A stretch of DNA of 10,174 nt from an uncultured Collinsella sp. (GCA_900548075.1 URJD01000052.1:1-10174), one strand, 5' to 3'. Shown: positions 1 to 7,071, counted from the stretch's first letter. Notes: a model not told the origin generated them from the sequence alone. Translations and numbers: made by a program.

Positions 1-641
1 ACGACCATGATTGCGGTGGCCGTCTCCATGGGCGATCGCGCGCCATCGTGCACGCGCTTGAGCACGGCGACCGCGCATACAGCCCCCTGACGAGATCGGT
101 TCTCATTGCAATAGGCAATCAAGTCGGCAACGGTATACCTCTGCCCCATCTCGATATAATCGCCTGTCGACAGATGGTTCAAATGGTATCGGGCACAGAT
201 TTCGTAGCCATATTCCAGCTGCTCGGGCTCACTCATCCACGAACCCGCTTGGACAAAGCACATGACCTCATCAACCACCAGAAGGCCCTCTGCTACCTCG
301 ACAAGATGGCCTGGAGGTACCGGCGCCCCAAACACATGGCACCTAAATCCAGCCGGCGTCGAGCGCTCAAAATCGAAGTTGACGAGCGTGTCGATATGAT
401 CGAGCTCTTCTCGTGGAATACCAAGCGAGACCAGATAGTCGGTAACGATCCCGACTGCCGTTGAAGCCCTTAGCCCCTTGGCATCGAGCCCCAATTTGGG
501 CAGACCCGCAGTCGGCTCCGCCTCGTTAGCAAGCGAGTCCTCATCGTATAGGCTGCTTGCTCGCGAGAGCGGCTCGGACGGGCGCGCCACGTTGTGGTAC
601 AGCCAGGCAGTCTTATGGGACAGGACGATCGGCAGGTCCAT
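1..641 (-). CDS. Hypothetical protein, 3' part cut by window edge; possible DUF559/AbiEi-like family
   Basis: An open minus-strand frame of 213 codons runs from ATG at 641 off the left edge without a stop. It begins MDLPIVLSHKTAWLYH, and codon use is normal for the region. An in-frame TAA at 672-674 limits the start, and GGAGG at 646-650 lies 4 nt before the ATG, a strong but closely spaced ribosome site. No signal peptide or membrane segment is visible. Residues 203-207 read SPMET, just after a helical stretch (VADLIAYCNEN, then AVAVLKRV). From memory, coriobacterial hypothetical proteins of similar layout carry this SPxET hinge just before a C-terminal DUF559/Vsr-like nuclease-fold domain, which here would lie outside the window. 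The frame is confidently coding; the family is a tentative inference and the function is unknown. A long inverted repeat lies about 100 nt upstream. Confidence 0.8.
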   Translation of the reverse strand, partial: MDLPIVLSHKTAWLYHNVARPSEPLSRASSLYDEDSLANEAEPTAGLPKLGLDAKGLRASTAVGIVTDYLVSLGIPREELDHIDTLVNFDFERSTPAGFRCHVFGAPVPPGHLVEVAEGLLVVDEVMCFVQAGSWMSEPEQLEYGYEICARYHLNHLSTGDYIEMGQRYTVADLIAYCNENRSRQGAVCAVAVLKRVHDGARSPMETATAIMV

Positions 642-742
642 GAGCCCTCCAATGGAGTCGGATAACCAACCTTATTCCCCTGCCCACGGGTCCGCACACC
701 TTCGTGCGCAAGAAAGCGATTCCGCCCGATCGAGTGGCAGAA

Positions 743-807
743 AAACCATCACAACATTCGATGCTTTTCCCGATTTTGGCAAAAAACGTCGAATGTTGTG
801 ATGGTTT
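743..807 (-). terminator. 65-nt quasi-palindrome with 19-bp perfect arms; probable terminator of the ABC operon
   Basis: The arms 743-761 and 789-807 are exact reverse complements (19 bp). The 27-nt centre can extend the fold: T765-T768 pair with A781-A784, then C770-C771 with G778-G779, leaving a 6-nt loop. Read on the minus strand, the right-hand side of the hairpin ends in GGTTTTTC, so five U follow the G pair, and the element starts 50 nt after the stop of the second ABC gene. That fits an intrinsic terminator. The stem is unusually long and A/T-rich for one, and there are only three T on the plus-strand side. It could instead be a dispersed repeat or an operator for the gene starting at 641. 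Confidence 0.6.
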
Positions 808-856
808 GAGGCGAGGTGAGGGGCACGGAGGGGTCAAAGCATCGTGCTCGAACGGG

Positions 857-2755
857 TTAGTCCAACTCTTTTAAGCCATGTGCCAGCTGCCAGTACTCGC
901 CGTGCTGGGCGAGCAGCTCTTTGTGGGTGCCGCGCTCGATGATGCGGCCGTGTTCGAGGACCATGATGGCGTCGGCGTCGCGGACGGTGGACAGGCGGTG
1001 CGCGATCATAAAGGTAGTGCGTCCGCGCATGATGCGGTCCATACCGCGCTCGATAAGCTTTTCGGTGCGCGTGTCGATGGAGCTCGTGGCCTCGTCCAGG
1101 ATGAGCACCGGCGGATCGGCGACGGCCACGCGCGCGATGGCGAGCAGCTGGCGCTGGCCCTGCGACAGGTTGGCGCCATCGGCCGTGACCGGCGTGTCGT
1201 AGCCTCTAGGCAGGCGGCGGATAAACGAATCCGCGCAGGCTGCCTCGGCAGCGGCGCGCACCTCCTCGTCGGTCGCGTCGAGCTTGCCAAAGCGGATGTT
1301 CTGCGCAATGGTGCCGCTAAACAGGTGCGTATCCTGCAACACAATGCCCAACGACCCGCGCAGGCTGGCCTTGGCAATGTGCTTGACGTCGATGCCGTCG
1401 TACGTGATCTCGCCGTCATCGACCTCGTAAAAGCGGTTGATGAGGTTGGTGATGGTCGTCTTACCGGCGCCCGTCGAGCCCACAAACGCGATCTTTTGCC
1501 CCGGCTTGGCAAACAGGTTGAGGTCCGTGAGCACGCGGGTGCCCGGCACGTAGGAAAAGTCCACGGCATGGAAGCGCACGTCGCCGGCAAGCGAGACCAA
1601 GCCGCACGTGAGCTCGGTACCGTCGGCGGCCACCGCGCGGCCCGACTCATCAACGGCAGCCACATCATGCAGGTGCCCGTACGCGCCCACGCCCTGGCCC
1701 TCGGGAATCTTCCATGCCCACGCGGCGTCGCCCGTCTGCACCAGCTCCACGCAGCCCTCGTCCACCTCGGGCTTAAGGTCCATAGCCGCGAACAAGCGCT
1801 CGGCGCCGGCCAACGCATTGAGCAAGAAGTTACCCAGCTGCGTAAACTGATTGATGGGCATGGCCGCCTGGCGTACAAAGACCAGATAGCTCGCGAGCGC
1901 ACCTACGTCGGCGAGTCCCTTGATGCAGAGCATGCCGCCCGCCACGGCGACGATGGCATAGTTGACGTAGCCAATCACCACGGTCATGGGCACCATGGAG
2001 TTGGCATAGCTCACGGCGGCGGTGCCGGTGCGGCGAAGCTCGTCGTTGCGGCAGGTGAAGCCGGCGATATTCGCTGCCTCGCGGTTAAAGACCTTAATGA
2101 CCTTTTGGCCCGAGACCATCTCTTCGATATATCCGTCCAAGTCGCCAAGCGATGCCTGCTGGGCGGCAAAGAAGCGCTTAGAGCGCGCGCCCGAGTAGCG
2201 CGCATACAGCACAATGGCCGCATCGCACACGAGCGTGATAATCGTGAGCTGCCAGTTAAGGATGATGAGCATGGCCGTGGTGCCCACAACCTGAATGGCG
2301 GCCTGAATCACGTTGGCAAAGCTGTTGTTGAGCGCCTCGGAGACGGTGTCGACGTCGTTGGTGAAAAAGCTCATGATGTCGCCCGAGCGCGTGCTGTCAA
2401 AATAACTGAGCGGCAGCGTCTGGATGTGCGCGAACAGGTCGCGGCGGATATCGGAGACCACGCGCTGGGCCGCGCGCACCATGATCTGTGAGTAGCCCAG
2501 GGCCGAGAGCACGCCCGCGGCGTAGATAATCGCCGTCAGGATGACCTGCTTGGCGAGCAGTTCCTCCCCGCCCGTGGCCAAACCGTTAACGATGGGGCGC
2601 ACCATGTAGGTGCCGGCGAGGCTCGCGATGGCGGCGACGGAGGCGAGCACGCCCACCGCGAGCAACGAGAACTTGGCATGCCCCATGTAGGAAAGCAAGC
2701 GGCGCACAGTGCGCTTGAGATCGGCCGGGCGTGCTTGGGCTGCGGTCTTAGGCAT
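857..2755 (-). CDS. ABC exporter subunit B (catalytic-site subunit of a heterodimer), 632 aa
   Basis: Fusion of an exporter-type transmembrane domain (residues about 1-325, six predicted helices) with a C-terminal ATPase domain. Visible motifs are Walker A GSTGAGKT (426-433), Q-loop in GIVLQDTHLF, signature LSQGQ (530-534, not the usual LSGGQ), Walker B LILDE with catalytic Glu555, and switch His586 in IAHRLS. With the product of the gene upstream it should form a heterodimeric type IV exporter in the cytoplasmic membrane, like LmrCD, BmrCD or TM287/288. The substrate cannot be read from sequence; drugs or lipids are typical. The start ATG at 2755 is chosen over the open frame reaching 3391 because AAGGGGGTGA (2761-2770) precedes it and the N-terminus MPKTAAQARPADLKR fits the family. 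It overlaps the upstream gene by 8 nt, implying translational coupling. The linker between the two domains (about 325-388) is enlarged and holds a WAWK motif known in a subgroup of these proteins. Confidence 0.93.
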   Translation of the reverse strand: MPKTAAQARPADLKRTVRRLLSYMGHAKFSLLAVGVLASVAAIASLAGTYMVRPIVNGLATGGEELLAKQVILTAIIYAAGVLSALGYSQIMVRAAQRVVSDIRRDLFAHIQTLPLSYFDSTRSGDIMSFFTNDVDTVSEALNNSFANVIQAAIQVVGTTAMLIILNWQLTIITLVCDAAIVLYARYSGARSKRFFAAQQASLGDLDGYIEEMVSGQKVIKVFNREAANIAGFTCRNDELRRTGTAAVSYANSMVPMTVVIGYVNYAIVAVAGGMLCIKGLADVGALASYLVFVRQAAMPINQFTQLGNFLLNALAGAERLFAAMDLKPEVDEGCVELVQTGDAAWAWKIPEGQGVGAYGHLHDVAAVDESGRAVAADGTELTCGLVSLAGDVRFHAVDFSYVPGTRVLTDLNLFAKPGQKIAFVGSTGAGKTTITNLINRFYEVDDGEITYDGIDVKHIAKASLRGSLGIVLQDTHLFSGTIAQNIRFGKLDATDEEVRAAAEAACADSFIRRLPRGYDTPVTADGANLSQGQRQLLAIARVAVADPPVLILDEATSSIDTRTEKLIERGMDRIMRGRTTFMIAHRLSTVRDADAIMVLEHGRIIERGTHKELLAQHGEYWQLAHGLKELD

Positions 2756-4577
2756 GGCGCTCACCCCCTTCCAAGGGTGATCCGCATGCGACGGAGGAAA
2801 ACGGATCGTTCGCGCAGCCATCGTCGCAGCCGTCGCCGGTGTCCGCATTCCCCGCAAACTCCATCTGCGAGGCATAAATCTCCTGGTAGATGTTGTCGCC
2901 CGCCAGCAGTTCCTCGTGCGTGCACACGCCATGGACACGACCGTCGTCCAACACCACAATGCGGTCGGCATCCATGACGCTCGCGATGCGCTGGGCGATG
3001 ATGAGCACGGTCGTATTGGGAATCCGAGCGATGTGCTCGCGAATCTTAGCGTCGGTCGCCATATCGACCGCACTGGTGGAGTCATCAAAAATGAGCACGC
3101 GCGGATGCTTGAGCAGCGTGCGCGCGATGCACAGGCGTTGCTTCTGGCCACCCGAAACGCCGGCGCCGCCTTGACCCAACTCGCCGTCCAGCCCGCCGAT
3201 GCGATCGAGGAACTCGTCCACGCACGCCGCGCGGCAAGCCGCGAGGAGCTCATCGTCCGACGCCTGTGGATTGCCCCACTGCAGGTTCTCGCGCACGGTG
3301 CCCGTGAACAGCACATTCTTCTGCAGCACAATGCCCACCGCGTCGCGCAAGGTAGCCAGGTCGTAGTCCCGCACGTCGTGTCCGCCCACAAGCACGGTGC
3401 CCTCGGTGGCGTCGTACAGGCGCGCGATTAGCTGCACAAGCGAGCTCTTGCCCGAGCCCGTGCCGCCGAGGATGCCCACCGTCGAGCCGCTCTCGATGCG
3501 AAGGTCGATATGCTCGAGCACATCCTCGGCTGCATCCGCGCGGTATTTAAAGGAAACGTCGCGAAACTCGATACTGCCGTCCGCTGGCGCCGCAGTCGCG
3601 AGGTCTCCCGCAGGGTTGGCGATAAAGGGCTCCTCATCGAGCACCTCTGCGATACGGCCCACACTCGTAAGAGCGCGCGTGAGCAGCAAAAACACGTTGG
3701 AAATCATCATGAGCGAGTTCATGATCAGCAGCACGTAGCTCATAAAGCCCGTGAGCGAGCCCACGCCCAAGCGACCTTCGATAATCATGCGGCCGCCAAT
3801 CCACAGGATTGAGAGCGCAGCCACGTACATCGAGAGTTGGAACACCGGCAGGTTGAGCACGGCGGTGCCAAAGGTCTTGGTCGCCGTGCCGGCGAGCTCG
3901 GTATTGACGGTGTCGAACTTGTCGCACTCGTGCTCGGCGCGCACGTAAGCCTTCACGGCGCGCACGGCGGTAAGGTCCTCTTGCACCACGCCGTTGAGGT
4001 GGTCCATCGAGGTCTGGAGTTGGCGGTAGAGCGGGCTCACGCGCACGGTAATGATACCGAGCACGATGGCGAGCATCGGCAGAATGACGGCAAAGACCGC
4101 CGCGAGCTCGCGCGAGAGCGCAAAAGCGTAGACGAGGCCCATGACCAGATTTACCGGCCCGCGCACCATGGGGCGGAAGCCGTTACCTACGGCGTTTTGA
4201 ATCACGGTGATGTCGGTGGTCATGCGAGTGACGAGCGAGCTGGCGTCGTAGTTGTCCAGATTGCCAAAAGCGAGCGTCTGGATCTTGCGATACTCGGCCT
4301 CGCGCAGGTTAGCGCCCAGCCCCGAGGCAACGCGGGCGGACGTGCGTGCATAACCCAAGCCAAGTACCAGCGAACATGCGGCGCATACCAGCATATACGT
4401 GCCCTGCAACAGCATGTAGTTGATGTCGCCCGCGGGCACGCCCACATCGATGATATTTGCCATGATGACCGGGATAAACAGCTCGAGCGCCGTCTCGGCA
4501 GTCACAAAGAACACGCCGAGCATGGCGTCGCGGCGGTATGCCCCCAGATAGGAAAACAAAATCTTGAGATTGCGCAC
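2748..4577 (-). CDS. ABC exporter subunit A (degenerate-site subunit of a heterodimer), 609 aa
   Basis: N-terminal six-helix exporter domain (starting LKILFSYLGAYRRDAMLG) and C-terminal ATPase domain. Motifs are Walker A GGTGSGKS (371-378), Q-loop GIVLQKNVLF, intact signature VSGGQ (474-478), Walker B LIFDD in which Asp499 stands where the catalytic Glu is expected, and Gln529 (IAQRIA) in place of the switch His. These two substitutions mark the non-hydrolysing site of heterodimeric exporters. The start is GTG at 4577: an in-frame TGA lies at 4584-4586 and GGGGGA (4587-4592) sits 9 nt upstream, so no other start fits as well. It is the first gene of a two-gene operon, 260 bp from the divergent MATE gene, with a strong promoter at 4619-4646. 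A hydrophilic tail (about the last 35 residues, Asp/Gly/Cys-rich) follows the ATPase domain. Substrate unknown; multidrug export is the usual role. Confidence 0.93.
   Translation of the reverse strand: MRNLKILFSYLGAYRRDAMLGVFFVTAETALELFIPVIMANIIDVGVPAGDINYMLLQGTYMLVCAACSLVLGLGYARTSARVASGLGANLREAEYRKIQTLAFGNLDNYDASSLVTRMTTDITVIQNAVGNGFRPMVRGPVNLVMGLVYAFALSRELAAVFAVILPMLAIVLGIITVRVSPLYRQLQTSMDHLNGVVQEDLTAVRAVKAYVRAEHECDKFDTVNTELAGTATKTFGTAVLNLPVFQLSMYVAALSILWIGGRMIIEGRLGVGSLTGFMSYVLLIMNSLMMISNVFLLLTRALTSVGRIAEVLDEEPFIANPAGDLATAAPADGSIEFRDVSFKYRADAAEDVLEHIDLRIESGSTVGILGGTGSGKSSLVQLIARLYDATEGTVLVGGHDVRDYDLATLRDAVGIVLQKNVLFTGTVRENLQWGNPQASDDELLAACRAACVDEFLDRIGGLDGELGQGGAGVSGGQKQRLCIARTLLKHPRVLIFDDSTSAVDMATDAKIREHIARIPNTTVLIIAQRIASVMDADRIVVLDDGRVHGVCTHEELLAGDNIYQEIYASQMEFAGNADTGDGCDDGCANDPFSSVACGSPLEGGERHA
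2761..2770 (-). promoter_or_regulatory. Ribosome binding site of ABC subunit B
   Basis: AAGGGGGTGA on the minus strand lies 5 nt before the ATG at 2755, inside the last codons of subunit A. It decides the start of subunit B within a frame that stays open up to 3391. Confidence 0.75.
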
Positions 4578-4618
4578 GCAGGTTCATCCCCCATCAAACG
4601 TTGTTCGCAAACCCACGT

Positions 4619-4646
4619 ATTATGGCGCGCCGTGCGGCGGTGTCAA
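4619..4646 (-). promoter_or_regulatory. Sigma-70-type promoter of the ABC operon
   Basis: On the minus strand the -35 box TTGACA (4641-4646) matches consensus completely, and the -10 box CATAAT (4619-4624) matches 5 of 6, with a 16-nt spacer. The expected RNA start is near 4612, giving a leader of about 35 nt before the GTG at 4577. The spacer contains a small palindrome, CGCCG-TG-CGGCG (4628-4639), and a perfect 12-bp palindrome sits 7 nt upstream of the -35 box. Confidence 0.75.
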
Positions 4647-4653
4647 GTGTTCC

Positions 4654-4665
4654 GAAATCGATTTC
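4654..4665. promoter_or_regulatory. 12-bp perfect palindrome upstream of the ABC promoter; possible operator
   Basis: GAAATCGATTTC is exactly self-complementary and lies directly upstream of the ABC operon -35 box. Position and symmetry suit a binding site for a dimeric regulator, but a palindrome this short could be chance. No candidate regulator can be assigned from sequence. Confidence 0.3.
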
Positions 4666-4766
4666 TGCAAGGCTAGTGCAGGCGCTAAGCTCGCAAGGTG
4701 CATCTCTGTATTCAATTGGAAATGAACGCGAGCGCGACTTTTTTCGCCCCGCTGCCAACATAAACC

Positions 4767-4797
4767 TTGACTCTACAATCGTTGTAGGGTTTTCACT
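4767..4797 (+). promoter_or_regulatory. MerR-type promoter/operator of the MATE-merR operon
   Basis: The -35 box TTGACT (4767-4772) is followed by a 19-nt spacer and a -10 box TTCACT (4792-4797). The spacer is filled by a palindrome, CTACAA-TCG-TTGTAG (4773-4787), extending with one mismatch pair to AC...GT ends at 4770-4790. A spacer 2 nt longer than normal with a dyad between the boxes is the hallmark of MerR-family-activated promoters; the spacing matches the CueR/copA promoter as I recall it. The RNA start is expected near 4804, about 34 nt before the MATE ATG. A MerR gene is the second gene of this unit, so autoregulation and drug induction are inferred. Confidence 0.8.
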
Positions 4798-4837
4798 ACA
4801 CTGGTAGCAAAACGAACCCAGCCAGAAAGCCCCGCCC

Positions 4838-6184
4838 ATGGAACACGACCTCACACGCGGCAATGTCCTCAAGACCATCGCGGTCTTTGCCCTGCCCTAT
4901 ATGCTCTCGTACTTTTTACAGATGCTCTACGGCATGGCCGACCTGTACATGATGGGGCAGTTTAGCGGCGCCGCCGGCATCACCGCCGTGGGCAATGGCG
5001 CGCAGACGCTCTATATCATTACCGTAACGCTCGTGGGCCTGGCCATGGGAACGACAGTTATCGTCGGCCACGCCGTGGGTTCGCGTCGGTTTGACCGCGC
5101 CGAGACCGCCATCGGCAACACCATCACGCTCTTTATGGGTGTCTCGGTGGTGCTGGCCGCTATCTTGCTCGCACTGTGCCCGCAGATCGTGGCGCTCATT
5201 GGCACGCCGGCCGAGGCGGTCGAAGGCACCGCCGCCTACCTGCGCATTTGCTTTATGGGCATTCCGTTTATCGCCGCATACAACATTCTTTCGGCCATCT
5301 TTCGCGGGCTGGGCGATTCGCGCTCGCCCATGTACGTGATTGGCGTGGCATGTATCATCAACATCGCGCTTGATTTTCTGTTTATCGGCCACATGGGGCT
5401 CGGCCCCGTGGGCGCGGCGCTCGGCACGGTGACCGCGCAGACGGCGAGCGTGGCCCTCGCGCTCGTGTGGCTCAAGAGCCGTCGCACAAACATCCACGTT
5501 AAGCGCAGCGACCTGCGCCCCCAGCCCGAGGTGCTCGGCAGCATTCTTAAGATCGGCGTGCCCGTGGCCGTGCAGGACGGCTGCATCCAGGTGGCGTTTA
5601 TGTTCATCACCGTCATCGCCAACCACCGCGGCCTGGTTGATGCCGCCGCCGTGGGCCTGGTCGAAAAGATGATCAGCTTTTTGTTCATTGTGCCGAGTTC
5701 CATGGGCGCCACCGTCAGCGCGCTCACGGCGCAAAACGCCGGCGCGGGCAAGGGCGACCGCGCACGTCAGGTGCTCAAGGATGCCATGACCATCTCGGTG
5801 GTGTACGGCTGCCTGATCACGGTGCTGATGTGGCTGGTGGCGCCGGCGTTTATCGGCTTTTTTGCCAAGGACGCCGCGGTGGTCGCGGCCGGTACCGGCT
5901 ATATGCGCAGCTATATTTTCGATGCGATCTTTGCCGGCATCCACATTTGCTTTAGCGGCTTTTTCGCTGCGTATGGCAAGAGTTACATCGGCTTTGCGCA
6001 CAACGTGCTGGCGGTGGCGCTCATTCGCGTGCCGGGCGCGTGGCTGCTGTCGAACGCCTTTCCCAACACGCTGTTCCCCATGGGCATCGCCTCGCCCTGC
6101 GGCTCGATTCTGTCGGCGATCATTTGCATTGTGGCGTTTACCGTGCTCAATCGCCGCGGGGCTTTTGACAAGCTGGTAGCGTAG
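4838..6184 (+). CDS. MATE-family multidrug efflux transporter, 448 aa
   Basis: An integral membrane protein of the usual MATE length with about 12 predicted helices in two six-helix halves. It starts with the family-typical LTRGNVLKTIAVFALPYML, followed by YGMADLYMMGQF in helix 1-2, and contains MGTTVIVGHAVGS and FRGLGDSRSPMYV; the last two are characteristic of the bacterial (NorM/DinF-like) branch. Members exchange cationic drugs or dyes for H+ or Na+ across the cytoplasmic membrane; the ion and substrate here cannot be read from sequence. The second half carries GVPVAVQDG and the matching MGATVSALTAQNAGAGK. The ATG at 4838 has only a weak purine run (AGAAAG, 4824-4829) ahead of it, so translation may be modest, but the N-terminus fits homologs. 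It is driven by the MerR-type promoter at 4767-4797 and followed 50 nt later by merR. Confidence 0.93.
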   Translation: MEHDLTRGNVLKTIAVFALPYMLSYFLQMLYGMADLYMMGQFSGAAGITAVGNGAQTLYIITVTLVGLAMGTTVIVGHAVGSRRFDRAETAIGNTITLFMGVSVVLAAILLALCPQIVALIGTPAEAVEGTAAYLRICFMGIPFIAAYNILSAIFRGLGDSRSPMYVIGVACIINIALDFLFIGHMGLGPVGAALGTVTAQTASVALALVWLKSRRTNIHVKRSDLRPQPEVLGSILKIGVPVAVQDGCIQVAFMFITVIANHRGLVDAAAVGLVEKMISFLFIVPSSMGATVSALTAQNAGAGKGDRARQVLKDAMTISVVYGCLITVLMWLVAPAFIGFFAKDAAVVAAGTGYMRSYIFDAIFAGIHICFSGFFAAYGKSYIGFAHNVLAVALIRVPGAWLLSNAFPNTLFPMGIASPCGSILSAIICIVAFTVLNRRGAFDKLVA

Positions 6185-6190
6185 CGGAAC

Positions 6191-6220
6191 GGTGCGAGCC
6201 TGGCACCCCTGTCCCCATCG
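6191..6220. repeat. Short GGTGC/GCACC inverted repeat with GTCCCC tail in the MATE-merR gap
   Basis: GGTGC (6191-6195) and GCACC (6203-6207) form 5-bp arms around a 7-nt loop, followed by CCTGTCCCCATCG. This fills most of the 50-nt gap between MATE and merR. No T-run follows, so it is not a good terminator. The GTCCCC part resembles the loop of the palindrome at 9618-9646, hinting at a common repeat family, but the shared core is only about a dozen bases. Confidence 0.3.
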
Positions 6221-6234
6221 AAAGAAGTGATCTT

Positions 6235-7071
6235 ATGACGGACGCACATACCGAGGGTCTGCTCCGCATTGGCGAAGTGGCGCGCCTGTTTAACCTGAGC
6301 GTGGGCACGCTGCGTCATTACGAGCAGATGGGGTTGCTCGACCCGGCGCACATCGACCCGGCAAGCGGCTACCGCTACTACGGAGCACGCCAGCTTTCCA
6401 CGCTCAATACCATCAGTCACCTGCGCGTCCTCGACTTGCCGCTGGCGCAAATTCGCGAGTTTGTCACTACGCGCGATATGGATTTGATGCAACGGCAACT
6501 GACCAAGCAACAGGAGTTAATTGAGCACAAGCGGCGTGAGCTGGAGCGCATGTCGCGCAAGATTGACCAGCGGCTTGCCTTGCTTCATGGCGCTTTGAAT
6601 GCTGATCTCGACACCATTAGCGAAATCGAGGAACCCGAACTTCGCTGCGCCACGCTGCACGAGCGCGTCAATCCCACCGACGCCTATTCGCTGGGATGGC
6701 ATATCCGCCAGCTTCAGCAGGGGCAGCACGAAACCTTTGCCTATCTGGGCAATCTGGGTGTGGGTATCGCGCCCGAACGCCTGGCAGCCGGTGACTTTAA
6801 TGGCTACGACGAGGTCTTTCTGCTGCTCGATGACACCGATGATTACCTGGGCGACGTTGAGACGCGACCTGCCGCGCACTGCCTGACCATAAGCTTCCGC
6901 GGCACGCACGGGCAGGCGGGCTCGCGCTACGAGCAGCTACTCGGCTATATGCACGAACACAACCTGACGCCCGCCGGCCCCTCGCGCGAAATCGCCCTGA
7001 TCGACGACATCATCAGCGACGACCCAGCAACCTACGTGACGCAGATCACGGTGCCGGTCTCTCTAGGCTAG
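6235..7071 (+). CDS. MerR-family transcriptional regulator with GyrI-like effector domain, 278 aa
   Basis: The N-terminal winged helix-turn-helix covers residues about 9-75: LRIGEVARLFNLSVGTLRHY (10-29), then the MerR-typical QMGLLDP and GYRYY wing. A long helix for the antiparallel dimer coiled coil follows (about 82-118), and then a C-terminal domain (about 128-278) resembling the GyrI/BmrR ligand-binding fold, ending YVTQITVPVSLG. BmrR- and TipA-like members bind lipophilic cations or drugs there and twist an overlong promoter spacer into an active shape. GAAGTG (about 6224-6229) supports the ATG at 6235. Cotranscription with the MATE gene and the MerR-type operator upstream of it make this gene the probable activator of its own operon. 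The ligand is unknown. Its last 9 bases overlap a convergent small ORF. Confidence 0.92.
   Translation: MTDAHTEGLLRIGEVARLFNLSVGTLRHYEQMGLLDPAHIDPASGYRYYGARQLSTLNTISHLRVLDLPLAQIREFVTTRDMDLMQRQLTKQQELIEHKRRELERMSRKIDQRLALLHGALNADLDTISEIEEPELRCATLHERVNPTDAYSLGWHIRQLQQGQHETFAYLGNLGVGIAPERLAAGDFNGYDEVFLLLDDTDDYLGDVETRPAAHCLTISFRGTHGQAGSRYEQLLGYMHEHNLTPAGPSREIALIDDIISDDPATYVTQITVPVSLG

Noticed and set aside
48..464. 138-codon plus-strand ORF at the left end
   Set aside because: It lies opposite an open minus-strand gene with a good ribosome site and coherent protein character. The plus-strand product shows no recognisable features.
878..2491. 537-codon open plus-strand frame opposite the ABC subunit B gene
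   Set aside because: It is rich in His/Ala/Arg/Gly/Asp without any domain, and the opposite strand encodes a textbook ABC exporter. It is an antisense shadow caused by GC-rich codon bias.
2756..3391. Upstream extension of the ABC subunit B frame (844 codons in all)
   Set aside because: The added 212 residues are an out-of-frame reading of the subunit A ATPase domain, low in family sense. A strong ribosome site precedes ATG 2755.
4797..4802. TACACT as the -10 box of the MATE promoter
   Set aside because: It is a better hexamer than TTCACT but would need a 24-nt spacer from TTGACT, outside the range even for MerR promoters; no other -35 fits.
4916..6001. 361-codon open minus-strand frame opposite the MATE gene
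   Set aside because: Its composition is His/Arg/Ala/Gly/Asp-rich with no motif and no upstream ribosome site. The plus strand is a clear MATE transporter.
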